Source: Gammaproteobacteria bacterium
GTDB lineage: Bacteria > Pseudomonadota > Gammaproteobacteria > Pseudomonadales > Azotimanducaceae
Direction: 5' to 3'
Assembly: GCA_028818795.1 (NCBI GenBank)
Contig: JAPPND010000218.1
Span: 1-32,125, forward strand
DNA length: 32,125 bases
The notes under the pieces: model-generated
The model's input: only the letters and a program-made list of their open reading frames with translations
What the model was told of the DNA's origin: nothing
The model's database searches: none
Made by a program: the position numbers and the translations under genes
Shown here: piece after piece, positions 8,501-17,290 of the stretch
Numbering within the stretch: the stretch's first letter is position 1
Layout of the letters: the number at the start of each line of letters is the position of its first letter

Positions 8501-11500
8501 GTAGGCGAGACCCTCCCGGTAGTTGCCCTTGTCGATTCGATCCCGGAACAGCGCGACGAGATCCTCGTCGTCGCCGGCAAGCCGTGCGAGCCGGACGGCG
8601 GCCTCGTAGTCGTCGTTGCGCTTCGCGATCTCCATGTGGCGGCGCAACAGCGGCAGATCCGCGACTTCGGTGGCGGCCGGGTCGGGGAAATGCTCGCCGA
8701 GGGAGGTATGCAAGTGCCCGCTTAAGCCAACGTCCCCGGCGCGCGCAGCGACGCGACGGGCAAGGCGTGCGACGCGGTCAAGCCGGGTGTATTCGTCGAT
8801 TCCCAGAGTCTCGGCGGTCGGGTCGACTTCGTCCGGCTGCCTTGATGGGTCGTCGAGTACGACCGAAAGCTCCGTGTCGAACATCGTCCGTATCGCATCG
8901 ATACGCTCGGCGGCGGTGGTCGGATCGTCGGGCCACGTCGTCAGGAAGCCCTGGGCAAGGAACTCGAAGTAGGTGCGGTAGTCTCGCGTCACGCTGGTGT
9001 CGGGGCCCAATCCGAGCTGCGCCAACGGCGAGGCGTTCGCGCCGGGGCGTTCCTGCCGGCGCCTGGTGTCGAGCGTCCGTAGGACGTTGCCGATGGCGCG
9101 GAAATACAGCGCGTTGGCCACGTCGACCTGGCCCCGGGCCTCGCGCAGCATCGCCGTCTTGGCGAGTAGCTCCAAGTCGTTCCGGCTGACGTTCAGCGCG
9201 CGGGTGTACCAGTTCAGGGACTCCTCCGGGTACCCCGACTCGTCGAACAGGTCCGCCTTGGTCTGGTCCACGTTGACCAGGCCGGTGATGTCGTTGATCA
9301 GGTCGAACGCCTGGACGGCGGCCTGCACGGCCCCTTCTTCGAGGAGCACCTTGCCGAGGTTGATGAACACCTCGGGCGGTAGTTCCTGGCGAAGACCGAT
9401 CAGGCGGCGACCGTGGGTGAGTTGTCTCTCCGGATCGCCCGACCCCGTCGAAAACCCCGCGAAGCCGGTGTCCGCCGTCGCCAGCGTGACCAGTTCGCGC
9501 AGCACGGAAGGGCGCCGTACGCCGGCTTCGGAAAGGGAGTTCTCCACGGCACGGAACTCCGCCTCGGTGTCGCCGACCTCCTGGGCGATGTCCCCGAGCA
9601 GTTGGTAGAGGTAGAACTTGTCGTTGTGGGATGCGATCCGTTCCAGAATGATCCGTTGCGTCCAGCGGAAGGTCCGGCGCATGGCGGGGGTGAGGTCCTC
9701 GGTGAACGTGCGGGCGCCGATCATGTTGATGATGCCGTCGATGGCGACCACGAACTCGGCGTCGTCGGCCGCGTGTTCGGCCACGTACTGGAGGATCGCC
9801 ACCGCTTCGTCCCGCCGCCCCGCGGTCTTCATGAGGTCCGCCATCAACAGCAGGTTGTCGCTGTTCTCCGGATGCAGCACCAGGGCGCGCCGGTAGCTTG
9901 CGATGGCTTCGTCGCTGAAGCCGCCCAGTGAGTAGATGCCCGCTTCGAACTCGCCGCTGACGCCTTCCTCGTCGAGTTCGCGCAGTTCCCCGAGCCAGTG
10001 CTGGACCTCGCCGAAGCGTTCGTCCGAATCCTCGGCCAGGTCGAAGGCGAGCATGTTGAGGACGATGTTCTGGACGTGTTCGATTTCGTTTTCGGGGTCC
10101 ACCGCCACGAGTTCCCGCAGCACGTCGTCGTAGGCCGAATAGTCGGCGAGCATCATGTGGACCTTGCCGAGTTGGCGGAGGCGGTCGGCCTCGTCGATGT
10201 CGCTGTAGCGGGCGTACTCCTCGATCACCTCGGTGGCGGAGAAGTGGTCGCCGACCTCGGTGTAGACCCGCACCAGGAGGCCGATCTCGTTGCGGTTGGC
10301 CTGTTTCTGGAAGAGCTTTTCCTCCAGGTCCACAACGATGTCGCCCAAGGTGTTGAGTTCGGTGGCGAGCAGCAGGAACTGGCTTTCCGCGAGGCTTCGC
10401 CGGGCGGGGCTTTCGACGCTCACCCAGATCTCCCGCCAGGCATCCAGGGCGTCTTCCTTGCGGTCGGCAACGCTGTAGAGCCAAGCGAGCCGCATCCGCT
10501 CGTCGTAGCCGAGTCCGCCTTCGCGGTCGCGCAATCGCTCGAGGATGCGGATGGCCGCATCGGGGCGGTTCAGCCGTTCGTAGGCGTCGGCCAAGTCGCG
10601 CACACCCGCGTTGTCGCCGCTGAGGGCGGCTTCCAAGCGTTCGACAGCCGCGACCGCCGCCTCGGTTTCGCCGCGCCGAAGGCGCAGGTCGAAGAGGAAG
10701 AAGAGAGGTAAGGGGCTTTCCCCGGCCGCCGCCATCTGGTCTTCGATCATCGAGACCGCTTCCTCGACGAACCCCATCTGCACCATGGACTCGCCGGCCT
10801 CGACGAGTACCTCGACCCTGTCGGCGTTGGCTGCGGCAAGCCGGTGCCAGACGCCGAGCGCGTCGTCCGGTCGGGCGATGTTCAGGTAGTGGGACGCGAG
10901 TCCGGCGGACCACGCCACGACTTCGGGTTCCGCCGTCATCAGCCGCTCGTACTCGGCGACCATGTCCTCGGTTCGCCCGGCAGCCTCGTAGAGCTTGATC
11001 AGCCGGCTGCGGGCTGCCACGTCCACCCGCGTGCCGTTGGCCGCCTCGTAGAACGCGATGGCCTCGTCGTACTTCTCGGTCTCGATGAGCACGTCCACGC
11101 GAGCCTGCACGAGCATCGGCTGCGATTCGCCGTTGGCCGCCGTTTGCTCGGCTAGGTGGACGAGCAGTTCGTCGAGGGCGTCGGCTTTGCGGTAGGCCTC
11201 GGCGAGCAATGCCAGCGCATACAAGGCGTCGGATTGGACTTCGGTCGCCTGGTGTGCGGTCCAGGATGCTTCTTGGGCGAGGCCGAAATCGCCCGCGTCG
11301 ATCGCCCATTGGGCTACGCGCACATGCTGCCGGAACGGATTGCCGAACTGCTCGTCGGGATCGTAGAGAGCCAGCGCCTGGGCGGGGTGGCCGAGCAGGG
11401 CAAGCGTGATGGCCGCGCGGTTGCGGAAGCCCTGGTCGCGTTGCTTGGCCAGCGCCACCAGGGTATCGACATTGCGGTCGCTGGACTCGGCCATTGTCAA

Positions 11501-11968
11501 CCGGATGCGGATGAACTCCCTTTCGGCCGTCCGGTCGGTGATGTCAGCCGCCTCCCGGTACCACTCGGTGGCTTCGTCGGGGTTGCCGGTGGCGTCGAGC
11601 AGGCGCGCCTTGAGCAGAAGGGCATCCGGCGTCTCGCGAAGATCCAACGCACTGTCGACGGCACTCAAGGCACGCTCTTGGCTGCCGTGGCGCCAGTGGA
11701 TGTGGGCGATCGTCAGATAATGGTTCGCTCGCTCCGTCGCTGACCTGCGCTCGTTGTCGGCGAAAACGCCAAGCCGCCTGATAGTGAGGTCGATGCTGTC
11801 GCCCTCGAGCATCGTCTCGTCGTACAACGTGTCGATGGCCGCCAAGTCGACGCGGTCGGAGTCCGCATTCGCCTTTGCCACTTCGGCGAGTGCGCTGGCG
11901 GCCTGCGCTTGGCCCGAAAGCAGGGCAAGCGCGAGCGTGATTGCGACCGTGTACCGGGCCGTTGTCAC
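5510..11968 (-). CDS. Giant secreted TPR-repeat protein (2152 residues), last gene of the Bat-like operon
   Basis: The frame is open further upstream (to 12739), but the upstream part is antisense-like and overlaps the preceding gene. GTG 11968 is the natural start: it overlaps the previous stop by four bases (GTGA, 11965-11968) and begins a Sec signal peptide (VTTARYTVAIT, a hydrophobic core, AQAASA) of about 24 residues. The remaining 2100-odd residues are mostly helical repeats with TPR spacing (Ala-rich helices such as HYLTIAHIHWRHG and EEAVAILQYVAEHA); I see no enzymatic motif and no further membrane segment. Long TPR proteins usually act as scaffolds. In Bat operons TPR proteins accompany MoxR and VWA proteins, so a periplasmic scaffold role is the likeliest guess. 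A decayed paralogue of the C-terminal third lies at 839-2317. The frame is intact over 6.4 kb. Confidence 0.87.
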   Translation of the reverse strand: MTTARYTVAITLALALLSGQAQAASALAEVAKANADSDRVDLAAIDTLYDETMLEGDSIDLTIRRLGVFADNERRSATERANHYLTIAHIHWRHGSQERALSAVDSALDLRETPDALLLKARLLDATGNPDEATEWYREAADITDRTAEREFIRIRLTMAESSDRNVDTLVALAKQRDQGFRNRAAITLALLGHPAQALALYDPDEQFGNPFRQHVRVAQWAIDAGDFGLAQEASWTAHQATEVQSDALYALALLAEAYRKADALDELLVHLAEQTAANGESQPMLVQARVDVLIETEKYDEAIAFYEAANGTRVDVAARSRLIKLYEAAGRTEDMVAEYERLMTAEPEVVAWSAGLASHYLNIARPDDALGVWHRLAAANADRVEVLVEAGESMVQMGFVEEAVSMIEDQMAAAGESPLPLFFLFDLRLRRGETEAAVAAVERLEAALSGDNAGVRDLADAYERLNRPDAAIRILERLRDREGGLGYDERMRLAWLYSVADRKEDALDAWREIWVSVESPARRSLAESQFLLLATELNTLGDIVVDLEEKLFQKQANRNEIGLLVRVYTEVGDHFSATEVIEEYARYSDIDEADRLRQLGKVHMMLADYSAYDDVLRELVAVDPENEIEHVQNIVLNMLAFDLAEDSDERFGEVQHWLGELRELDEEGVSGEFEAGIYSLGGFSDEAIASYRRALVLHPENSDNLLLMADLMKTAGRRDEAVAILQYVAEHAADDAEFVVAIDGIINMIGARTFTEDLTPAMRRTFRWTQRIILERIASHNDKFYLYQLLGDIAQEVGDTEAEFRAVENSLSEAGVRRPSVLRELVTLATADTGFAGFSTGSGDPERQLTHGRRLIGLRQELPPEVFINLGKVLLEEGAVQAAVQAFDLINDITGLVNVDQTKADLFDESGYPEESLNWYTRALNVSRNDLELLAKTAMLREARGQVDVANALYFRAIGNVLRTLDTRRRQERPGANASPLAQLGLGPDTSVTRDYRTYFEFLAQGFLTTWPDDPTTAAERIDAIRTMFDTELSVVLDDPSRQPDEVDPTAETLGIDEYTRLDRVARLARRVAARAGDVGLSGHLHTSLGEHFPDPAATEVADLPLLRRHMEIAKRNDDYEAAVRLARLAGDDEDLVALFRDRIDKGNYREGLAYARSLLDSSTFKRLVAAIATTLKDNTSSFMELIQADPDLVLEIEADLGRDIVTVTELFDILADPADQASPMFYYASDGVWEYLKAKASVDDQLRHLASTADRHRRGDFRSFAFSNIFHDLLAVELTAPQREALVAAASEYLAKLDLKDEFAQSTVFELLLVPEAHPTNRDALYELAAEAQRLAQMAVDVAATLPRILEGTDEEAFLALVELQRAGPRYFGGVSGRDDRYAPVRARILESAGRSQLAHDAETVRIVYELEFSNRYYGIQPPREKMERRADLLPILVERYPDDQRYLRELVEAHLDLARWDEAEESLTACYESDPTDEILRAALYYLLTYRDRYEAALSLVTDGGPDLREQPTVDDLLEKVRAARGFEPSSSASLFRAIYRGPLEPSYSRFSPQVDRAIDTLRDLAATEDAPPDLETTQALRTVWRGASAPDPEQGFYRPDGYLVNSILSLPLTPDSSDPYYYRGTDADYRLDALLGDAEKADSTTLFEAIASTPGSAAEFDVYLRALPDSQRRDQYRFYRLLAQAITASGELDQHVEALSSQLPELGDHDFTVWMLLRHEEASDMVESEREAFVERLAKVEDPSALQILAIARLHAKAQAYEQASQYYRLLTAKLARHGEFVDRRRVVFSDSPDGALLDLSELAREVVSALPSDLARDAAMSIVAAARRADRHDAFDAYFDAFLLRSLAYLYDPKEALSQAAGLSRTATSVEVPLGEWDTPKAVELVRLHAMAGDEARAIELLRALLGTTTHGADSGYPLTGPIQQERYELITALNTLARLYGLRRLDLYDATPAPLHELILRRERPFPADSAHHFPGDVAWMTNAANALVSWLDDAGVDRAGVLEAAFVVAWQLHSRGEDDHAKAVVAALADKITADPKRLGLDHLVLMALRVGNALPPDLAAEALVQGNLRVEQEVELIEGLQRANDAATALRVGRGADKGDKLALMRVLAPLAVAAGDTDYVTSLEVRINAAEQARRGLGLDESA

Positions 11969-14514
11969 GGTCGTGCGCCGCGCGGCCAGCGGCGGTAGAG
12001 GAGTTCGCCCAGATAGGCTGCCAGCGCCAACAGGAGCAAGAGCGGCCACAGGCGGGTCACCACGTACGACAACTCGCCCTGGTTTCCGGCGAGCCAGTCG
12101 CCGACGGGCCCCGACGGCGGCGTGCCGCCGACGCTGGCCAGATGGACGCCGCCGGTGCGCTCTGCCAAGCGCGCGAGGTCCAGAGCCTTGACAGGATCGA
12201 CCTGCGTTTCGTTGGCGATGTCCGAGGCAGCGGGGAGGGCAATGCGTTGCACCGGGTGGTTGGCGCGAGCTTCGCCGGCCGTGACCTCGACTCTTGCCGC
12301 TTCCTCGGTCGGAAGGACGATCGTCGCCTCGAACAACCCGGGGGCGTTTTCGTTGAACTCGACCGCGAACGGCAAGGAGCCGCCCACGGCATCCACCAGT
12401 CTCGCGTTGGGTACAAGCTCCGTGTCGTGATTCGTGCGCTCGGCCGTCATTTCCACCAGATGTCGTCGCCGCTTGAGCGATAGGCGGAACGGTGGATTGT
12501 CCGCCGCCGTCCGTGCCAGCAAACGGCCTAGGAACGATCCGTAGTCCGGCCAATCCCGCCAACGGCCCGTACCCTCGCCGACCGGCTCGGTCATGAGTGC
12601 GCTGACCCTCCCCAGTCCGTAGTGCCAACTGGCAAGGATCGGATCCTGCCCGGCGGAGAGGAGGGTTTCCGCGCCGTCTCGGGCTTCGACCTCGGAATAG
12701 CCGAGCAACTCGGGCACGAGCGGGTCGGCGCCGCCCCACCAGCCTCGACCGCCAAGCGCCGTCACCTCGAAGAAGCCCCGCTTATAGCGTGGGGGCTTGC
12801 GGGTGGAAGGTTGCTTCAGGATGAGCTCGACGAGGCTGAACTGGTCGCCCACCGAATAGAAGCGTCCCTGGCCCCAGTTGGCGATGTCGGACATGATGAG
12901 GTTGTGGCCGCCCTGGCCGACGAGGATCGTCGAGACGTTGATGTTGTCCTTGGAGATGCGGCGCACCATGCGCTCGTAGTTGCTGTCCTCCACCCCCGCG
13001 TCGGTGATCAGCAGAATGTGCTTGTACCGGGTGTTGACGTTCTTCAAGCCGTAGTAGGCCTCCTGGATGGCGGGATACAGGATCGTCCCGCCGATGGCCT
13101 TCATGCGACCGATGGCGCGGTCGATCTCGATCTTGTTGGAAGCCGGCTGCATGGGTACTGCCCAGTGCTTGGCGCCGTAGAACTCGACGATCCCGATGCG
13201 GTCGTGGGGTTGCAGCCGACGCACGGCGATCCGGGCGACCTGCTTGGCGAGTTCGATGCGCGTTCCGGCCATCGAGCCGGACGTGTCGATGATGATGGCG
13301 AGTCCGACGCTCGGGTCGATCTTCTCCTCTTCGCCGGTAATCTCGACGGGCAGCACGTCGGCGACCGGGGTGCCGTGGTAGCCGCCGTCCGCGAACGCCG
13401 CGCCGCCGCCGCTTGCGAGTAGCCCGACGCCCACGTCCTGAACGGCCGCGGTGAGGCGGCGCTGGCTCTCGTCGGCGAGCAACCGCGCCGGCGCGTCGTC
13501 GAGCATGACGACGTCGTAGTCGCCGTAGACGAATTCACCGCCCAAGGAGTCCGGTGTCATCGCCGTCAACTCGAAACCGATACCGAGCAGCGAACCAAGC
13601 TGATCCACGGCACCGCGTTGACGGTCGCCGACGTAGAGCACGCGCAGGGGATTTTGGATGGCGACAACGCCATCGAGTCGGTTGTTGGCGAGATCGACAT
13701 CGTCCGTCGCACGCAGTTCCGCAACGATATCGACGAATCCGGTCTGTGCCGCCTCGAACTCGATCTCGACGGGGCAACGGGACTCGCAGTCGAACGGCCC
13801 GGCCCGATCGAGCACCTTGTCGGCATCGGCGAGAACGACTTCGAAGCCGCTGCCGACACCAACGACGTCCGCCGTGACGCGTACGGACTCGCCGGGCCGC
13901 GCGGTCGTCGATTGGAGATTCACTAGGAACGGGTCGTCGTGAGGGCGCAGTTGGACCGTGTGCACAGGAATGCTGCGGTCCTGTATCTGACCGAGTGATC
14001 GCCCCCAATGACGATCGGTGCTGTGTCCGTCCGTAATCATCATGATGGAACCGCTCAGTCCCGCCGGTATCGATTGCGCCGCGAGTTCCAACGCATCGCC
14101 GATAGGCGATGCGCCAGCGCCGATAGGCGACTCGCCGGTGGCCCCGCTCGAGTCGACGCTGTCCGAGCGTATCCAGTGGATGTCTGCATCGAACGGAACC
14201 TGTTCGCCGCCGCCGATCTGCACGACGGTCGCACTTTGACCGGTCCCAAGGCGATCAAGGAGGTCGCCGGCGACGGCGACGCCACCATCGCGTTCGGTCG
14301 GCAGGAGACTCGCCGACTGGTCGAGCACGATGGCGTGATGCTGTTCCGAGGCACTGCGGACCAAGACCGGTTGCATCAAGGCGAGAATGGCGAGAGCGAG
14401 GACCACGGTGCGGATCACGCCGTGCATGACCCTCGGTCGTGACGGCAGGAACCACACCAGCGGCACCGCCAGGAACAGTAGCGCCATGAGGGGTTGAAGA
14501 AAAGACAGTTCCAT
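11965..14514 (-). CDS. Membrane protein with BatA-type N-terminus, two VWA domains and a GATase-like region
   Basis: The protein has 849 residues. Two membrane segments at the N-terminus (about 8-24 and 33-52) resemble the BatA N-terminal domain. A first VWA domain follows with MIDAS motif DQSAS (D65) and a later ITDGHS. A beta-rich region (about 190-275) leads to a class I glutamine-amidotransferase-like fold (LRVLYVGD to MLDDAP), without an obvious catalytic triad. A second VWA domain has MIDAS DTSGS (about residue 409), GGT and LITDAG. A final membrane segment (LWPLLLLLALAAYLGELLY) precedes a basic tail. VWA domains bind partner proteins through a metal ion; both sites look competent. RBS AGGCGGA lies seven bases before ATG 14514, and an 83-base repeat lies just upstream. 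The stop overlaps the start of the giant TPR gene, suggesting coupled translation. Confidence 0.88.
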   Translation of the reverse strand: MELSFLQPLMALLFLAVPLVWFLPSRPRVMHGVIRTVVLALAILALMQPVLVRSASEQHHAIVLDQSASLLPTERDGGVAVAGDLLDRLGTGQSATVVQIGGGEQVPFDADIHWIRSDSVDSSGATGESPIGAGASPIGDALELAAQSIPAGLSGSIMMITDGHSTDRHWGRSLGQIQDRSIPVHTVQLRPHDDPFLVNLQSTTARPGESVRVTADVVGVGSGFEVVLADADKVLDRAGPFDCESRCPVEIEFEAAQTGFVDIVAELRATDDVDLANNRLDGVVAIQNPLRVLYVGDRQRGAVDQLGSLLGIGFELTAMTPDSLGGEFVYGDYDVVMLDDAPARLLADESQRRLTAAVQDVGVGLLASGGGAAFADGGYHGTPVADVLPVEITGEEEKIDPSVGLAIIIDTSGSMAGTRIELAKQVARIAVRRLQPHDRIGIVEFYGAKHWAVPMQPASNKIEIDRAIGRMKAIGGTILYPAIQEAYYGLKNVNTRYKHILLITDAGVEDSNYERMVRRISKDNINVSTILVGQGGHNLIMSDIANWGQGRFYSVGDQFSLVELILKQPSTRKPPRYKRGFFEVTALGGRGWWGGADPLVPELLGYSEVEARDGAETLLSAGQDPILASWHYGLGRVSALMTEPVGEGTGRWRDWPDYGSFLGRLLARTAADNPPFRLSLKRRRHLVEMTAERTNHDTELVPNARLVDAVGGSLPFAVEFNENAPGLFEATIVLPTEEAARVEVTAGEARANHPVQRIALPAASDIANETQVDPVKALDLARLAERTGGVHLASVGGTPPSGPVGDWLAGNQGELSYVVTRLWPLLLLLALAAYLGELLYRRWPRGARP

Positions 14515-14527
14515 CGGCTAATCCGCC

Positions 14528-14610
14528 TGTCCGCGGCAAGAGGCCCTCACTCGAAGCAAATGTCGATGCCGTATTGTCGCCATCATTCGTCTTGCATTGG
14601 TGCCACCGCT
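14528..14610 (-). repeat. 83-base leader repeat, copy A (upstream of the dual-VWA gene)
   Basis: This segment matches 18320-18402 at about 71 of 83 positions without gaps. It fills nearly all the space between the BatA-like stop codon (14609-14611) and the RBS of the VWA gene. Read on the minus strand, the best-conserved blocks are GACAATACGGCATCG, CAAGACGA, and CTTCGAG/ATTCGAG running into GAGGGCC and TTGCCGCGGACA. It is not translated in a conserved frame. It may be an internal promoter, an RNA element, or a dispersed genomic repeat. Confidence 0.88.
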
Positions 14611-16309
14611 ACGGCATCAACCCGCGCTGGTAGAGGTACCACTCGGCACCGAGGAGAAGGAGAGCTGCCAGGATGAGCCAGGTGACGATTCCGGTGCCGG
14701 CAAAGTCGCCGCCCGCTTGGGACGCTAGGAGCGGCGTGCCCAAGCGCCTTTCTGTCACGGCCTCGCTCAACAGCGCGACCGCCTCGTCTCCCCTGTCCGA
14801 ACTGACCGTCCCCGCAGCGCCTAGCACGTAGTCCGCGCCGAGTGCATCCAGAGACGGATCTGCATCGGCTGCAAGCGACCACACAGTAGCGGTGGGAATG
14901 GGCCTGCCTGCGGCCAGGTACGGATGCCACGCCGGTTCGCCGGCCAACCAACGGACGGCGCGGGATACGAACAGCGGGAAACTCCGTGATCCGGTGAAGT
15001 TGTAGTGGGCGAGGAGTTCGTCCCAAACCGAGATGCCCGGCAACTCGGCTTGACGGAGTTGAACGCCGACGGGGCGCTGGGCTTCGGCGGCGAGGCCCGC
15101 GGCATCGATCTGATCCAAACCCAGCGCGGCCACGCTCGCCCGCAATGCCAGCTCGGCGCTGTCGTTCCCCGTGTAATCGATTTCGAATGCGGTTGCCTGG
15201 TCGGCTGCGGGCGCGAACTCCAGCGCGGGAAGGCCACTGAACGCCGCCGCGCCCCGCACCCGGATGGCGACCGAGGCGTCCTCGTCGGTGATCGTGAGGC
15301 CCGGGTCGGCTTCAATGGCATGCCGGATGGCGGGATCCAAGTCGTCCGCGAGGGCAACCCTTACTGCGCGACGGGTCGGCAACGTGAGCCGAGCCGTATT
15401 GTCGAGCGCCAGTTCGTCGCTAGCCTCGAGTCGCACCTCGACCTCGCGCCCATCCGCAGCAAGATCCCGCACTAGCGCGAGACCGTCCCCGAGTCGTTCC
15501 AGGCGGTCGTCGCCGAGCGGTTGGCCGCCTACTTCGACGGTCATGTCGTCGCCAACGACGGCGTCCGGCGTGCCGGCGATTCGGATCAACAGGTCGAGGC
15601 GGTCCCAGCGTCCCGATGCGGCGGGATTGACGCCAAGTGCCGCGATGCCGTGATTCGATTCGCCATCCGGGTAGTCGATCGCGCGGCTTAGGCGTGTTCC
15701 CGTTGGTAGACGCTCGATCACTGCGAACTCTGCGGGCGCGCGACCGTATACGACGAACTCCAGCGCCGCCGGGGCCACGCCCGGTACGGAGAGCAGCCGC
15801 AACTGCTCGTTCAAGGCGGAAGGGGCTGCCTCCGCCGCAAGGCTCGCCAGACGGCGGTCGAGGAGCAATCGATCCTCGCCCGCCTTCAACAGCTTGATGT
15901 TTCGTGCGCCTCCCCAGATCACCTCCCGGCGTCCTTCGGGCAACCCCGCGAGATCAGCTTTCAGCTTGTCCACGGCTCGTTCGAAGTCGTCGCCCCCTGC
16001 GGTGTGCGCGGAACCGTCAAGAAAGAGCACGCGGTAGGCGGAAGTGCGGTCTTCGTGGGCTTCGGGACCGGCGAAGGCGAGCCAGAGCAGCGTGCAGATC
16101 GCGAGCACGAGCAGGTAGGCAAGTGGATGTCGAAACACGCCGCGAAGGATCCGAACCGGTGCCTCCCGGGCCGCCTCGCGCCAGAACAGCGTGGTGGGGA
16201 CCGCCACCTCGACATGGCGGATGCGCAGGAGCTGGAGCAGGAAGAGGAGGGCGGCGATGCCCGCGATGCCGGCGAGCACGCCAAGCAATGGCAGATTCGC
16301 GAAGCTCAT
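14609..16309 (-). CDS. BatA-like membrane protein with decayed VWA domain
   Basis: The protein has 566 residues starting at ATG 16309, which overlaps the DUF58 stop by four bases (ATGA) and has GGGAG about ten bases upstream. The frame is open further upstream, but that part lies inside the DUF58 gene. The N-terminus has the BatA pattern: a membrane segment (about 8-28), RHVEVAVPTTLFWRE, and a second segment (about 62-80). The VWA-like part that follows reads LFLDGSAHT, so the last serine of the DxSxS metal site is lost. A beta-rich periplasmic region extends to a final membrane segment (IVTWLILAALLLLGAEWYLYQ) and the short tail RGLMP. In Bat-type operons this protein sits in the inner membrane with the DUF58 protein and the MoxR ATPase. 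A role as an inactive structural partner of the next, metal-competent VWA protein is plausible but inferred. Confidence 0.87.
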   Translation of the reverse strand: MSFANLPLLGVLAGIAGIAALLFLLQLLRIRHVEVAVPTTLFWREAAREAPVRILRGVFRHPLAYLLVLAICTLLWLAFAGPEAHEDRTSAYRVLFLDGSAHTAGGDDFERAVDKLKADLAGLPEGRREVIWGGARNIKLLKAGEDRLLLDRRLASLAAEAAPSALNEQLRLLSVPGVAPAALEFVVYGRAPAEFAVIERLPTGTRLSRAIDYPDGESNHGIAALGVNPAASGRWDRLDLLIRIAGTPDAVVGDDMTVEVGGQPLGDDRLERLGDGLALVRDLAADGREVEVRLEASDELALDNTARLTLPTRRAVRVALADDLDPAIRHAIEADPGLTITDEDASVAIRVRGAAAFSGLPALEFAPAADQATAFEIDYTGNDSAELALRASVAALGLDQIDAAGLAAEAQRPVGVQLRQAELPGISVWDELLAHYNFTGSRSFPLFVSRAVRWLAGEPAWHPYLAAGRPIPTATVWSLAADADPSLDALGADYVLGAAGTVSSDRGDEAVALLSEAVTERRLGTPLLASQAGGDFAGTGIVTWLILAALLLLGAEWYLYQRGLMP

Positions 16310-17214
16310 ACCACGAGACTCCCGGTCTCGAATAGCCCGCCGAGTTGGTCGAGGACATCCTCGTCGCCGTCGATGCGCACGAAGCCGGCGTCGTAGTCGG
16401 TCGCGAACCGGGTCAGGCGTTCGTTGAACTCGCGGTACGACTCGCGGTAGCGGGCGAGCGTCGCCGGGGTGACGGTGAGATCCACGGCATCGCCGGATTC
16501 GCAGTCGAGCAGGCGAAGGTCGCCGTGCAGGTCCGCGTGTAGCGTCGGGTCGGCATCCGTCTTCTTGACTAGTTGCACGAGCAGCAGGCGGTGGCGGCAC
16601 AGGGCGAGCGCCTGGGCGACTTCGTCCGCACCGGCGGGATCGAAGAAGTCCGAGATCACCACCAGGAGACCCCGACGCAGACGATGCCCCGCCAACTCGC
16701 CCAAGGTCCCGGTGAGGTCGGTGCGGTCGCGCTCGTCGAGCAATGCCAGGCGCTCGGCGAAGGACACCAGCTGATGCTTGCCCGCCGCCGCCTTGGCGTC
16801 GATGTTCAGAACCCCGGAGAACGAGTAAAGGCCGACGCTGTCGTGCTGGCCGAGGGCGATGGACGCCAGCGCCAGGGCGACCCGGAGCCCGGCGTTGATC
16901 CGTGGCGGATCTTCGAGGTACATGCTGCTTGATCGGTCCACGAGCAGGTAGACGGGCAGGTCGCGGCGTTCCTCGAAGACCCGCACGAAGAGGCGCCCCA
17001 AGCGCCGGTAGATGTTCCAGTCGATGGCGCGCAGGTCGTCGCCCGGCACGTACGACTTGAAGTCCGCGAACTCCAGCCCGAAGCCCCGGTCGCGGGAGGT
17101 CTGCTCCGCAGGCCGTCCAGCCCTTGCGACGCGGCGCGCGTGCAGGCTGAACGGCTGCAGCGCCGCCAGGAAGTCCGGGTCGAACAGTTCGGACAACGTC
17201 AGTGCGCTAGCCAC
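16306..17214 (-). CDS. DUF58 domain protein, MoxR partner
   Basis: The protein has 302 residues. It begins at GTG 17214 with GAGGA seven bases upstream (minus strand). The DUF58 signature is clear: GFGLEF then YVPGDDLRAIDWN (residues 44-67), leading to FVRVFEE. A VWA-like fold follows with MIDAS-type motif DRSSS (D93 to S97). DUF58 proteins are regularly encoded beside MoxR ATPases and are thought to be adaptors or targets of them; the molecular role is not settled. The gene lies 76 bases downstream of the MoxR gene and overlaps the start of the BatA-like gene by four bases, so the pair should be translationally coupled. No membrane segment is apparent. Confidence 0.93.
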   Translation of the reverse strand: MASALTLSELFDPDFLAALQPFSLHARRVARAGRPAEQTSRDRGFGLEFADFKSYVPGDDLRAIDWNIYRRLGRLFVRVFEERRDLPVYLLVDRSSSMYLEDPPRINAGLRVALALASIALGQHDSVGLYSFSGVLNIDAKAAAGKHQLVSFAERLALLDERDRTDLTGTLGELAGHRLRRGLLVVISDFFDPAGADEVAQALALCRHRLLLVQLVKKTDADPTLHADLHGDLRLLDCESGDAVDLTVTPATLARYRESYREFNERLTRFATDYDAGFVRIDGDEDVLDQLGGLFETGSLVV

Positions 17215-17290
17215 GGTGCGTCCTCATGGGCATGATCGAGAATGCTCCGCACTCTCGGCGATTAACCGATCTCGCCACGCTACTGGATGG

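Noticed and set aside
8778-11309. An 843-codon minus-strand frame overlapping the TPR gene
   Set aside because: Its Arg/Gly/Pro-rich composition is that of a shadow frame of the TPR gene in high-GC DNA; it has no domain, signal peptide or RBS.
11969-12739. Upstream extension of the giant TPR reading frame
   Set aside because: It has Arg/Pro-rich shadow composition, lies inside the VWA gene, and the signal peptide begins at GTG 11968 with a 4-base overlap.
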